Source: Trema orientale (taxonomy: Eukaryota > Streptophyta > Magnoliopsida > Rosales > Cannabaceae). From it: a stretch of 64,000 bases of DNA. How positions within the stretch are numbered: the stretch's first letter is position 1; each line of letters opens with the position of its first letter. This document shows, one piece after another, positions 34,954-46,688 of this stretch. Both the position numbers and the translations under genes were made by a program. A model generated the notes under the pieces. It ran no database searches. It saw nothing but the letters and a program-made list of their open reading frames with translations, and had not been told where the DNA came from. Location: assembly GCA_002914845.1 (NCBI GenBank), contig JXTC01000467.1, forward strand, positions 92,486-156,485. The letters are read 5' to 3'.

Positions 34954-35466
34954 ATTATTACAACTCTTGATTCTTCATTGATGATAATTCCTTTTTATTT
35001 TTTTTTAATTTGAATTTATATTCAGTAGTGAATAAAATGAGGAATTAATACATGTGTGTCTGCATATGCATCGGCTGTGTCAAATGAAAGTGATCCCTTT
35101 GCTAAATGCATATTTTTAAATGCTATTTACTGTTCTTTGATGATCTCTTGGATCATATGTCTTAATAATCCTCTTCACTAGTTACTTAAATATGTGCGCG
35201 CTTAAAGACACCAAGTACACGAAGAGAGAAAAATAGTGAAACGAATAATACACGCATAATGAAGTTCATTTCATTTCAATATTTACTTTATTACACAGAA
35301 TATTCAACACAAACACACTAACAAACAATTTATTTATCACAATACAGAAATCCAATTTATTAAAGAAACAATATGTGAAAAGTGAAAACCATGAAGCAGC
35401 TTGATTTATTGGGTTGACGCGCGTACTTATACCCAAGTATTTTGCATAATTAATTTTTTAACTTTA
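34261..35466. other. Intergenic with poly-T block
   Basis: No gene. A nearly pure T tract with few interruptions spans 34828-34950. GAGAGAGTTAGAGAGATCT is duplicated near 34412-34461. The 3' UTR of the small minus-strand gene reaches to about 35400, where an AATAAA (minus strand) lies. Confidence 0.6.
34828..34950. repeat. Interrupted poly-T tract
   Basis: About 120 nt of T with only single C, A or AA interruptions. It could be a decayed poly-A tail of a minus-strand retroposon or simple slippage; collapse or expansion in assembly is likely. Confidence 0.9.
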
Positions 35467-35649
35467 TCACAATCCACCAGTAACAGTAGCAACAAGGTTG
35501 TCAACAACATCAGAAACAATAGTACTGAGATCAAGATCATTGCCAGAAGTCACCGAGAGCCTCCTTGCATGAGTGGGAGCGCAAAATATGGAAGAAGCAA
35601 AGATAATAAACACAAGAAACAGGAATATTTTTAAAAAACTAGAACTCAT
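35467..35649 (-). CDS. Small secreted peptide precursor, 60 aa
   Basis: An intronless 60-codon frame. Residues 1-23 form a classic signal peptide (MSSSF, then the hydrophobic FLFLVFIIFASSIF), with likely cleavage around CA/PTHA. The mature part begins ARRLSVTSGNDLDL and ends in VTGGL, without cysteines. A TATA box (TATATAAA on the minus strand, 35745-35752) lies about 95 bp upstream of the ATG, and a minus-strand AATAAA about 65 bp after the stop, which is the layout of a real small gene. I do not recognise the family. The dibasic RR near the start of the mature part would suit a processed signalling peptide, but that is a guess. Confidence 0.6.
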   Translation of the reverse strand: MSSSFLKIFLFLVFIIFASSIFCAPTHARRLSVTSGNDLDLSTIVSDVVDNLVATVTGGL

Positions 35650-35744
35650 CTTTTCGGATATGATGATCAGTACTACTGGCTATATGCTAGTGTGTATTTG
35701 TTTGTTATGGTGGAGTTGATGAGGAAACAGCTGGCTAGAAGGGG

Positions 35745-35752
35745 TTTATATA
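35745..35752 (-). promoter_or_regulatory. TATA box of the small peptide gene
   Basis: TATATAAA on the minus strand, followed by CC, about 95 bp before the start codon at 35649. Confidence 0.55.
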
Positions 35753-36025
35753 TGCATGTACGAGCCTTTAAAGCTTCAGATTGATAAATATTAATTATGT
35801 ATGATATATAGACTACGACTGACTATTAGCAAGTTATTGCAATCCCAACCACCTCATCTAATTTCAAAATCATGATCAATTGTACATGATCTCCTAGCTA
35901 CCTAGCACTAAGGTTTGTGGCTCAGCACTTTGAGATTGTTTTTAATTTCATCTTTCCCTTATTAATATGCCCTATATCTTAGTTCGTTGGGTTCCACTTA
36001 TACGCATAAATATATATATATATAT

Positions 36026-36697
36026 GGTGAGTTTTCGATGAGGATTTTTATTTTTGCTCCATAGATGGGTAGGTTTGACTAATTTGGAAATAAACTTACA
36101 ATAACAAGTCATCTCATTCAATATATTAATTTCTAATTTTTTTTTATTTATTTTTTTTAATATTTAATTAAAGTTTAATTTTTTAATTACCTTTAATTTA
36201 AAACTATGTATACTATTGTATCTTCAATATTTCATAAAAAAAAATTTTTACGGTACGAAAGGTAAAATTCAAGGTGGCATAATTTTCATATTATGGATAA
36301 ATTATTTTCTTAAATAACAAAAAATGAATAAAGCAACTACATTGAAAGAAAATTTGTTTAAAAAAATAATTATGCGTGAAACAGCTTAAAATTTGTACAT
36401 CTTTTGTTGTTTTTTCCCTAATGAATAAGATAGTTGAGAGTGATTTGAGATTATTAAGTATTTTTCACTAGTTTTATTTTCTAATATAAAAAAAAGAAAA
36501 TAAATAAAATTGACTAACTCATCAGGTTACCAATATTTTTGTTCTAAATAATTTTCTATATTTATATATGTATTAATTATAATAATTTTTTTTAGTAAGT
36601 CTACTAATATTATTTTAGTCATTAGATTAAAATCCAATGGCCCAAATTAGAGTACCATCCATGGAGTAAAAATAAAAATCTCCATTGAGACATCACC
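36026..36697. mobile_element. MITE between (TA)n tracts, ~670 bp
   Basis: Left GGTGAGTTTTCGATGAGG followed by ATTTTTATTTTTGCTCCA; right TGGAGTAAAAATAAAAATCTCC followed by CATTGAGACATCACC. The arms are inverted over about 45 bp. (TA)n flanks both ends (36009-36025 and 36698-36709). Confidence 0.75.
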
Positions 36698-36715
36698 TAT
36701 ATATATATAGATATA

Positions 36716-36948
36716 TGATTCCCAATCAAAAGTATTTTTTTAACTTATTCATAAGTTTTTTAGCTATTAGATCATTATCCAACGGCTATCACAATTTGGG
36801 TAGTTAAAAAAGAAATAAGAATATATTATTTAAAATTTTTCTCTCCACTTTTTACCATAAAAAGACATACGTAATCAATTTTAATTAGACAAAACAATAC
36901 TTATGGATAAGTTAAAAAAAAATACATACTGAATTGGTATCCTGTATG
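36716..36948. mobile_element. MITE between (TA)n tracts, ~230 bp
   Basis: Left GATTCCCAATCAAAAGTATT then TTTTAACTTATTCATAAG; right CTTATGGATAAGTTAAAAAA then TACATACTGAATTGGTATCC. The arms are inverted over about 40 bp. It shares the (TA)n run with the preceding MITE and ends in another (36949-36962). The interior has TTAGATCATTATCCAACGGCT. Confidence 0.78.
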
Positions 36949-36962
36949 TATATATATATATT

Positions 36963-38613
36963 GCTTACAATAGTGATTATTACGATTGCTTAATTTTTCA
37001 ACCCATTACAAGTGGTCCGTTAACTAAAATAGTCTGTACCAAAAACATAAATATAAACTCATTATGTGTTAAAAATATGTATATTGTGATAACCTAGAGC
37101 TACCCACGTAAGTACATACAATTATTATTAGACCAGTTCTCTATCTTTTGTCGTGAAAACTTATTACCTTCCAAATCCCAAATCTCTTTTTATGATTTTT
37201 TTTTTCATCTAGAAATTTAAAATACAAAAAAATCTTTTGCTCAAGATGCCAAACAAACAACAACATCTTCTCGAATAATTGGCGTATATATATACATATA
37301 TATTTTCCAGTAATTTATTTTTTTTCCTTTTCTTCCTCTACAATGTTTACGAATAAAGTAGTAAACTAAATTTAAGTGTCAAAATGTTCCCAAAAAAGAA
37401 ATCAAATAAACAGGCGTCAGTTGGTACAGCTACAGCATGGACGAATCTCGTGAATTCTATTCATTTTTAACAATTTGAAATAAGTTCTCATCTCTTACAA
37501 GTTTTTACTCCTTTAAATTTAATTACTTGCAATTGGACATGGCTATATGTCTAAAGAAATGCGTTTAATTTAAGATATTTTATCATCCTCTCCACATAGG
37601 TTGTAAAAAGAGCCTGAAAATCCAAAATCCAATGGGTCAATCCGAAAAAGAGCTTGACTCGAACTCAGCCCAAGCCCGATATGGCCCGAGCCCAGTTCAA
37701 ACCTGATTATTCGTAAGGCCCGGCTTGGCTTAGCGTTAATAGGGCTTTTTAGCCAAATAACCGAATTCTGGAACATAGTTTGCAAAATGACCATTTTTTA
37801 AACACTGTTTAAAAATGGCCAAATTTTGAAAATTATTTAAAAAATAGTCATTTTTCATATTTACTATATCAAATATATTGATTTATTTTTTAAAAATTGA
37901 TTTACTTTTTCAAAAATTGATTTACTTTATAAAATATAAATCAACTAAAAAATGATCATTTATCAAAATAGAATTATAAAATAGTTATTTATTTAATATG
38001 TGTTAAAATGGTCATAAATTGATCTTAAAAAAAGGCTATTTCTTATAAATATTCTATTTTTCATATGAACCCGACTTAAAATCAAACCTAAAGCCTGAAC
38101 TTGAAATATGGCCTCGAAGCCTAATCTAAAAGGCCCGAAAATCCGAAAGAAATCACAAAAAATTAAAAATATAAGCTCAAAATTTTAAACAAAACATATT
38201 TCTTAACTGTTTTCTATTAAAATCATTCAAAATTTTGTCTCAATTTTTTGTTTTTTGTATTTTTTATGCCATATTTTATTTTTAATATTTTGATTTTAAA
38301 AGTGCGAAAGTCAAACGCGACTCGAATGTAAAGTCTGAAGCCCGGCTCTGAGATCAAGCCCGAAGCTTATACGGCTACACTTTTCAGTTTCATAAATCTA
38401 AATTGGCCCGACTCGACCCAAAATATTATGAACCCGAAAATTCTTGCCTGCCCAAAATCGAAACATGGGTTTAGGCTGTCCGATTTACACTCTGACTCCA
38501 CATAAACTACATGTCTACAATCTTATTGGTTGTGATTTTCATCATTTATTATCATAATTATATAGTTACAAACTTACAATATTAATCTATATTTTGCCGC
38601 TTTTCTTCTTTTT

Positions 38614-38614
<1 letters not shown>
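36963..38614. other. Intergenic repeat debris
   Basis: No gene. 37600-37745 and 38060-38490 contain many GCCCGA/AGCCCG words (for example GGCCCGAAAATCCG), typical of an old high-copy plant repeat. An AT-rich block at 37745-38060, rich in AAAATGGTCAT-type words, separates the two parts and looks inserted. Confidence 0.35.

Positions 38615-38682
<68 letters not shown>
38615..38682. repeat. (TA)n microsatellite
   Basis: About 34 uninterrupted TA repeats. Confidence 0.95.
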
Positions 38683-38687
<5 letters not shown>

Positions 38688-39123
38688 GCTGCTTTAATGA
38701 GAAAAACTCATGGGGAGTGGCTAATGTAAGGATGCATGTTTTCTCCCTACATAGGGTCTAATTTTTGGGCTGCTTGATTTATATCACACGGCTGAAATGA
38801 AAGAATTGTATCCGATCTTATAATTACTGAAGATTAAGTTCTTTCTATTTGCTTTCCTTTTCTAATCTTCTATTTTAGACTTTTTATTTCAACTTTTTTT
38901 AGAGAATCTTTAATATTTATGGCTTTCCTTTACTTAAAAGATAAGATTCCACTCAAACATTAGACAAATAAATATAAGAATAATAATCGTTTGTTATGCA
39001 TCTTTTCATGTGATCACTGCCAATTGATTAAGGCCTTTTCTCTACCTATAATTGCTTTTAACAAACTGTCTCATGCTCTGTTAATTTTCTTTTAATTCTC
39101 TATATATTTATCTATATATATAT

Positions 39124-39379
39124 GTGGGTGAGATTTCAATGGTTACTGCTATATTTACCCATCGATGGTTACTATTTTTTTAGCCGTTTGATGAAAATCT
39201 AACGGTTTTAATTAAATTGGTAATTGGGCAACAAAATTTATTGTAATTAATTAGCATTGATATTATAAAACTTTTTTAGAAAGTCAACTTAGTAGTACCC
39301 TAATTTAAATAATAAATTTATTATTACACGCATTTTAATGATAGTTACTCATAGAGACGTAACCATTGAAACCTCCTCC
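39124..39379. mobile_element. MITE in (TA)n, ~255 bp
   Basis: Left GGGTGAGATTTCAATGGTTAC, right GTAACCATTGAAACCTCCTCC, inverted. TATATA on the left and (TA)n at 39380-39400 on the right. The interior TAGCCGTTTGATGAAAATCTAACGG matches the motif of the other (TA)n MITEs. Confidence 0.78.
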
Positions 39380-39670
39380 ATATATATATATATATATATA
39401 TTTGAAGCCTGAGTCTTTCAAAAATTAAAAAACTTGTTAAATTAAAAAATAAAACCCAGAAATAATATTGAACCAAATACAGCAAGGGTTCGCGATTTCT
39501 AATTCGTTAGGTGCTATGAGCAATTGATTGAGGATTTTTGGTAAGGTATGAAATCGCTTTGATATTAAGTATTTTAATATTAGCTCTAATTTGAAACCTT
39601 CAAAAATCAATAGAAGGAATGAAATAGTTCGAAGATCAGGTTCTACCTCAGGAAGTGAGGAAGGCTGAGA

Positions 39671-39671
<1 letters not shown>

Positions 39672-39760
<89 letters not shown>
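39672..39760. repeat. (TA)n microsatellite
   Basis: About 44 uninterrupted TA repeats. Confidence 0.95.
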
Positions 39761-39763
<3 letters not shown>

Positions 39764-42374
39764 ATGAAGATAAGAAATTAACTAATAGAACATAATAAAA
39801 GAAACTAAAAGAATTATAGAGATGCTTAGATTGAATATCACCCCATTCTTTAAAATCTTTTGGGTAAAATAGGGTTGAGAAAAATATAACGGAATAAAGA
39901 GAAGGATGGGAGAAAATGTGAGAGAGAGGGGTGGAAGAAAAAGTATAAAATTAGATTAAGGGATAATTTAAAAAAAAAGTTAGGATATAGAAATAGTAGT
40001 TATATTTTAAATTTTAATTGAGAGTCTGACTTTTGAGAGTGTGTAGAGAGTAGAAAAAAGAGTAGCTTATTATTACTCTTTTCTATTATATATTTATCTT
40101 TAAGCGAAATGACCAAAATGTATATTTTTGTATTTGTTTTTATTTTGAGCAAATTTATATCCTTTTATTAAACCATGATAATTCATTCTTAATAGTTTAT
40201 GCCCTATTATATTAAAATTAAAAAATTTAGACTCTCTAAGAAGCATCCTACTTTCAAACTATATTCAAAAAATAAATAAATAAAATTTTTCTTAATCAGA
40301 ACAACATAATGATGAACTTTTATGGTCGAATAGATAATCCTGCACGAACATTTTTATCACTTTTATGAAATTTCATATTTGGATTAATTTAGACGTATTT
40401 GTCAATGAATACTGCTAAATTCATATATATAAAACTCATAATTCCGAAAAAAAAAAAGAATCTATAAAATTTACATGGGAATTAATTAAAAAAATTAGGA
40501 AATGATAATTCAAAGTTTCTCCTAAATTCATATTTAATTGTTTTGGTGTGCTTTTTTGAACCTCACGATGGGCAGCCCACAACCTGCTCACTTTATTCTA
40601 GCCTTCTAGGCTTTTTCATCTTTTTCAATGAATTGAAAAAATAAAAAATAAAATAAAGAAAGGATAAGTTGTTAGGTATATTATACAGGAGAAAGAGAGG
40701 GGGGCATTTTTTGCCGCAAATTAGGGGGGAAAAAAAAAAGTCTTCCAAAATAAAAACCCTTGAATTCATAGAGGAGTATGGATCTTGCAAGGAAAGTAAA
40801 GTTCAAGTTCGATTGAACGTACATTTTATTTTTTACGCCGTCGACCGTTCTTTGATCTCCGATTCCTTTCTCAATTATATGCTTAATTGTACAGTACATA
40901 CCCGACCCATTAGCGGCGGGGCCCCGCGGGGACCCAAACCCGCGGGGCAAATTGACAACCCTATTTGGGATTGTTTTCTATGTTTGTTCCTTAATTTGCC
41001 CTATTAGTTTGTTGGGTTCTATAATTTTATGGCTTAAATGGAACATAAAAATTGTTAAAGTATGATCATTCAGTATTATATTGCTTTTTAATCCCCGTAT
41101 AGGTCGATTTCGCCAAAATCCCAGTGTGTAATTTCTCCTCCAAAGACTTTTATCAATTTTTAGGACTGTCTGTTTTGTTATCAAAAATTCCTTTGTAGGT
41201 ATTGTACTATCCTCTATTTATTAATGAAAGCACTTTCCTTCAAAAAAAAAGTATTATATTGCTTTTTCAACTTATTTGGAAACTGTCGGTTAATTAAAAT
41301 AATCTACCTATTTTTATTTAAAACGTAAAAATTAAAACAATCTGTTTAAAACATACATACACATAAATTCATGAATATTAAAGAGCTAGGGACACCAAAT
41401 CTTATATCAATAATATGATTTTATTTTCAACCACAATTTATCACAAGGTGAGACCATACCATTTAAAATGTTATGTGGTTAAAAATGATGTTACTTTATT
41501 TAGTGTAAGTTTTTTTTTTTGGCAATTTTTTGGTATTCATATTATTACTCATGTTAAAACACAAAATCGTGCATAAATTTAGTAGTGAATAATATATGTA
41601 TATAAATTATTTAAAGTAAATACCAACTTCGAATTTACATTATAATTTTTCTTTTAAAGGAAATCTGTTAGACCGATTCTCCATCTTTTGTCTTCTGAAA
41701 ATGACAAAGTCTTCATATGAAGAAATCACTCTCCATTATATATTGGGCTTAACATATACTTTTCCTCCAAATTCAAAATCTCTTTCTACGATTTGTACTT
41801 TTTTTTTATTCTGAAAAAAAAACAACAACAACGACAACAAAATCTTTGGTTTCGTGAATTCAGTTCTTATTTATTGATTGATAGCATTTGGTGTTACAGG
41901 GAGAATCTCGTTAATTCTATTCGTTTATGATAACTTGCAATAACTACCTATTTCTTATGAGCTCTGGTCCTTTTATTACTTGCAAGTTGACATGGTTATA
42001 TGTCTTAAGAAAATGCGTTTTATTAATGTATTTCGTTATCCTCTCTTGTTATAAACTACAAAGACGGTATAGGCGAAAGCTGTAGGGGTATTGTTTGTCA
42101 AGTGCAATAGGTTAAATATCCAATTATTAGATGTTGATACATTTACAGTAATACAAACTCCTAATAATAGAATTGTCCATCATTTATAGTTTGATAATTT
42201 ACTATTTCATTCAGCTTATTGTCTTTTTTTTTTTTCTTCTATATATATCACGAAGCATATGAAATGGCACATGGCTTAACTATATTTTTATTAAGGATTA
42301 AACGATGAGCTATTTTTTGCCGGAAAATGACTTTTCCAATAGAATCTGTTTTTGTAAGTGAGAAATTTTTAATA
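39761..42374. other. Intergenic, no gene seen
   Basis: AT-rich. Around 40908-40945 there is a GC-rich island with GCGGGGCCCCGC (palindromic) and ACCCGCGGGG, the kind of text seen in a common plant inverted-repeat element; no ends found. CTATTAGTTTGTTGGG at about 41000 and the 41030-41240 block look like decayed repeat. Confidence 0.4.
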
Positions 42375-42730
42375 GGGATAATTGCAAAAAAATACCCTGA
42401 AGTTTGGGTGTTCTGCAAAATAAATCCTGAAGTTTGGACTCTGCAAAATAATACCATGAGATTAAGAATTTCCGAGAATTAATACCCTGGACAGATTTTT
42501 TAACCAATTTTAAGAACAAAAAAACAATAATATCCTCCATTAAAACTACATTAATTCATATTATTCATCTTAATTTTGAGGATATTATCGTATTTTACCA
42601 GTTAAAAATCAACACATAGTATTAATTTTCAGAAATTCGTAATCTCAGGGTATTATTTTGCAGAATCCAAACTTCAGTGTTTAAATTGCATAACATCCAA
42701 ACATGAGGGTATTTTTTTGCAGTTATCTCT
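42375..42730. mobile_element. Mutator-type MITE with 9-bp target duplication
   Basis: Terminal inverted repeats of more than 100 bp: left GGGATAATTGCAAAAAAATA, right (reverse complement) GAGATAACTGCAAAAAAATA, continuing through the CCTGAAGTTTGGA and TGCAAAATAATACC blocks. TTTTTAATA occurs immediately on both sides (42366-42374 and 42731-42739), the 9-bp duplication typical of Mutator elements. No coding capacity. Confidence 0.85.
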
Positions 42731-42779
42731 TTTTTAATAATAGCATATTCGTGATTTTATTCGTTGTGGATCCAAAACT

Positions 42780-43068
42780 TCAACATTTAATACAATAATA
42801 TGTAGTTACAGTAGAGCAATCTAAGGCCCATTTTTCAATTATAGCTTAATTCCTGGTGATCAATTTGTAAGGAAACCTTTATTGGCAAATGAAACATTAG
42901 GGACCAAATCATGAACCAAATGTGCCATTAACCCAAATAACAATTGTTAAGTATGATAAAAAGGGATTCCGGTGATGAAGGCTGATATGTTTATATGTTG
43001 ATAAAATTAAATAAGAGCAAATAAATACATATAAAAATAAATATTTTGGAAAGAAATTCGCTATATGG
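42780..43068. other. Arm of the GGGTTAATGGCACA element family
   Basis: AAATGTGCCATTAACCC at about 42915-42935 is the right terminus of the family seen complete at 32411-32955; the left terminus is unclear. Confidence 0.5.
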
Positions 43069-43069
43069 A

Positions 43070-44075
43070 TTATGGTTGATAAATTTCTTAGCCATTGATC
43101 AAAGAACTATCGAGCAAAGAGAGTAATATCTTTGAGTTAAAGAATCTTGATTTCATTGACTGAACTTCCAGTACAATAGAGCTAAGCTTAAATAGATCTG
43201 AAGCTTAGCTTAAGAATCTTGTTACAACCAATTATTATACACATGGCACACCAGTAGCTAAATTACCAACTGTCCTAACTAATCGATTATAGACAGTTAA
43301 GTAATCCTAACTACCTAGTAACAGCTGCTGTCTTGATAGACCCCCTCAAACTCAGTGTAGATAGATCTTCTACTCTGAAAGTGTCTGTCCATGAAAACGT
43401 GTACTAGAACTTGCCTTGGTAAACCCATCAGCAATCTGGTCCTGAGATGGTACATGCTTAACATCAAGAAGCTTGTTTATAACTTTCTCTCGAACAAAAT
43501 ACAAGTTCAATATGCTTTGTTTGTGCATGAAGAACTGGATTTGCAGTAAGCATCACTGTACTCAAAATTGTCACACCTCACTATTGGAACTTTGGTAGAA
43601 TCCACTTTAAGTTCAGTTAACAAGGACTGAATCGAAGTGAGTTCTGCTACCACATTTGCCAAGCTCCTGTATTCAGCTTCTGTGCTAGACCTGAAAACTA
43701 TGTGCTGCTTTTTAGATTGCAAATCAACTAGATTTGCACCAAAGATAATGCTGAAACCAGATGTGGACATCCTGTCATCAGATCTGAAGCCAATCAGCAC
43801 CACAAAAGGCAACCAAGTCAAGATTACATGTTTTCTCCAGATGATTTCGAAGCTCTAATGTACCTCCCAGATATCGGAGGATCCTCTTCACAGCATTCCA
43901 GTGGGACTGAAGAGGATTTTGCATAAATTGACATGCTTTGTTCACACTAGATGCTATCTCAGGTCTAGTCACTGTCGCATATTGTAATGCACCAACAATC
44001 AAACTGTATAACTGGACATCAGCCACTGGATCACTGCCATAAGCTGATAATCGAAAGCCACTGGTCGGGGTAGAG
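43070..44075 (-). mobile_element. Antisense copia remnant (RT/RNase H end plus LTR)
   Basis: On the minus strand, 44075 to about 43370 encodes the end of a copia polyprotein: [46 protein letters not shown] and RSSTEAEYRSLA are standard reverse transcriptase/RNase H text. Stops and frame breaks interrupt it. A polypurine tract (TTTGAGGGGG on the minus strand, about 43342-43351) precedes an LTR-like stretch running down to about 43070. The 5' part of the element is missing. It is a different copia lineage from elements 1 and 2. Confidence 0.8.
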
Positions 44076-44101
44076 GTGGGATTCAACAAAACGAAAAACA
44101 A

Positions 44102-45253
44102 AGGTAAATTCCTAAAATTGAAAGAATCTCACCTTTTGTAATCACATAAAAACACATTCGGGTTTTAATGGGAGACTAGGATTTCTACAAGAAACCAGGC
44201 GTGATGCCGCTTGCCCTGTGAATCATACACGTTTAGTGTGAGGGCTAACGAAAGAGATTCAATTATACCTATTATGTCTATACATACACGTATGTTATGT
44301 GAATATACATTCATAATATATATATATATATATATATATATCAATGGAATGCTCTAATAAACCCACATGCAAGCTCAGGAGGCTTATGCCTTAAATAGCA
44401 CCAGGGTATGCGCCAGCCTGGGTACACATCACATACCCACTCTTGACACAAAAGCCTCAGTTCTGAGGGAACCCTTACTAATCAATAATGAGATGTATAG
44501 TAATGAAAAATGATTTGAAAATTAGTGAGAAAGAATTTAAAATTGAGTTTTCCTCCAATTACTCTAATTATGTGAAGGGTTCACCAAAATAAGTTTCCTT
44601 ACACATGTAAGTAAACACAAGAATAGCTAAAAAAGGGAAAAACTTCCCTGATTTGTATTTCAATTACGGCTCATGGATCAGGAAACATAACTTAGAAATA
44701 AGCTGCCTCAAGGCGGCCCTAAAACCGCTCAGGTAACAATGCCATAAGTATGTACCTGAAAACCTTTTCACGCCGTGAAATTACCCAGTGAGAGTTCGTT
44801 CTACATGATATGGCATGCAATTTCTAACCTTTGTTTTCAAGCTTAGCATCCCAATCATTTTGTATGGGCACTACAATACCACTATGCTGAACTCAAATGG
44901 CAAAGTAATAGCTATCCAGTATCCACACAACAAAGACCAACTTATGTCCTTTACAAATTCTGGTAAAGACAAAACAACAACAAATAAAAATGATATTTGG
45001 GAACTATACAAGAATGAGAACGACATACATTCATTTCTCAATTCCAGTCAACTGCAATTGCTTTGCTATATTCTGAGTGTAACTATAAAACTAAAATGCT
45101 CTATCACTATAAGCATTCATTTCATTTCTGAGAAACGGAAAAGGAAATAATCGAATATTTCTAAGAAACGCATCAAATCCCGCATTACCTCCTAAAAGCA
45201 ACTCCCATATCAAAATCCAGAGAAAACTCAGATCACTTCTCTGCTTCATCTAT
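44102..45253. other. Intergenic; 3' flank of MAMYB
   Basis: No gene that I recognise. (TA)n at 44318-44341. The segment 44130-44460, with GGCGTGATGCCGCTTGCCC and CACCAGGGTATGCGCC, is more GC-rich than its surroundings, but I could not assign it. Confidence 0.35.
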
Positions 45254-46222
45254 CTAACTCTCAGTATTAGCAGAAGCTTTCGAGCTTCGAAAATCTCTTT
45301 TGAGTTCAGTAACTCTCTTCATACAAGCCGCCTTCGATTTTCCAGGAACAGCGGCAGCAATCTTCTCCCACCTCATCGAAACCTCCTTTGGGAAAGCCTT
45401 TAAAGCATTGAGCAATGCAATATCTTCCCCACTACTCCAACTCGCTCCACCATTTTCCGCCATTAAAGCACCACCACCACCACCACCACCACTGTCCGAT
45501 CCTTCATTCCCACTCGCCTCAACGCTCTGATCCACCGCCTTCTTCCTCTTCTTCAAGAACTCCGAATACGAATCGGCATCATTCAATTTCCTCTCCCCCA
45601 ACTCCTTGGCCTTCTTGATCACACTCTCCACCTTATGCCGACCCCGAAACGCCTCGGCGATCGCCTCCCACCGCCTCGGCTTCCCAACCGGATGCTTCAG
45701 AAGCTGCTTCTTCAAAACCTCGATTTCCTCCTCGACCCATTCCTTCTCTTCCTCCAAAACGACAAACCCATCATCGTCGTTCTTCTTCCGCTCCCTCACA
45801 GACCCATTAGCATTTTCAACTACCGGTACCGAATCGACCGCCGTTTCCTCAGATCGGCGAGGTTTTGACCTCTTCTGAGAAACCCTCTTCTTGGTTTCCT
45901 CATCGGATTGGGACGAATCTTCCGGGAGATCGAGAATCGGGCCTTGACCGACACTAATGTCACCGCCGGTGAGAGTAGCGGGAGCAAAGGGGCCTAAGAC
46001 GAAAGAGAGGGAGACCCAAAAGAGGAGGGACTTAAAGGGTTCGGATTGGAGGAAGAAGATGGAGAGAAGAAGTAAAAGGAGCGAGAGTGAGATTGTGAGG
46101 AGGAGGATTGGTTTGCCGAGCTTGTTGGTCTGGTTGGTGTCTGGGTCTGTGGTCGAAGAAGTGGGTTGTGGCCGGGACTGGAAGAGGAACCTGGGCCTGG
46201 CGTCCTCGTCCAAGAACTCCAT
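45254..46222 (-). CDS. MAMYB: Membrane-anchored MYB-like protein (maMYB)
   Basis: An intronless 322-aa frame. The start at 46222 (MEFLDEDARPRFLFQS) is chosen because it matches the conserved N-terminus of plant maMYB; an in-frame ATG nine codons earlier is possible. Residues ~36-57 (PILLLTISLSLLLLLL...) and ~65-84 (LLFWVSLSFVLGPFAPATL) are hydrophobic membrane segments. Two SANT/MYB-like domains follow: one with RRWEAIAEAFRGRHKVESV, and a C-terminal one with SWSSGEDIALLNALKAFP and MRWEKIAAAVPGKSK, separated by a charged linker and a glycine run. Arabidopsis maMYB (At5g45420, from memory) is an ER-membrane protein needed for root hair growth. It is divergently arranged with the PPR gene 466 bp away. 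Confidence 0.93.
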   Translation of the reverse strand: MEFLDEDARPRFLFQSRPQPTSSTTDPDTNQTNKLGKPILLLTISLSLLLLLLSIFFLQSEPFKSLLFWVSLSFVLGPFAPATLTGGDISVGQGPILDLPEDSSQSDEETKKRVSQKRSKPRRSEETAVDSVPVVENANGSVRERKKNDDDGFVVLEEEKEWVEEEIEVLKKQLLKHPVGKPRRWEAIAEAFRGRHKVESVIKKAKELGERKLNDADSYSEFLKKRKKAVDQSVEASGNEGSDSGGGGGGGALMAENGGASWSSGEDIALLNALKAFPKEVSMRWEKIAAAVPGKSKAACMKRVTELKRDFRSSKASANTES

Positions 46223-46688
46223 TTTCACTCTGACGATCTCCCTCCTCACTCGTTTTTCGTTTCGTTCTAAAAGTGGTCAACTTGAACCTTCACGCGGTTC
46301 GGTTCACTTTGACTATTATTACTTGTCGTTTCTTATTGGTGGTGTCATGGTTCAAACTGTTGTCGTTTTGATTGTTCTTGTAGACTTGTCCCTTACTGGC
46401 ATTCTGTCGTTTTTTAATTTTTCTCTCGTATTCGGGTTATTATCGTTGTTCAAGTATATTTGTCGTTTATTCCGATTATTTTCGTGTTTCGATTACTGTC
46501 GTTTTTTTATATGTCTCTGTCGTTCTCTCATTTCTCGACAGAGCTCACCTCCGGCGACCGAAGGGCCATATCTCAATGTCTGACGACTTATGTGGTGGCG
46601 CCACCACTATTGTATATTGCTATATATTTGGCGTATAAGATACACCTATCTTGAGTAAGAAACTAAGCAGTCACTTTGGAAACTATTA
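46223..46688. promoter_or_regulatory. Shared divergent promoter, MAMYB and PPR gene
   Basis: 466 bp between two start codons pointing away from each other, including both 5' UTRs. It is less AT-rich than the surrounding intergenic DNA. No clear TATA box sits at a suitable distance for either gene, although TATATATTTGGCG lies at 46620. A bidirectional promoter is inferred from the spacing. Confidence 0.5.

Noticed and set aside
40908..40945. GC-rich island GCGGGGCCCCGCGGGGACC as a CpG-island promoter
   Set aside because: Only ~40 bp long and of a type common in degenerate plant repeats; no gene starts nearby.
44815..45150. 111-codon plus-strand frame beyond the MAMYB 3' end
   Set aside because: Low-complexity asparagine/isoleucine-rich translation of AT-rich DNA without homology.
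45957..46583. Long plus-strand open frame over MAMYB
   Set aside because: It is the antisense shadow of the MAMYB 5' part and promoter; composition and lack of homology argue against a gene.
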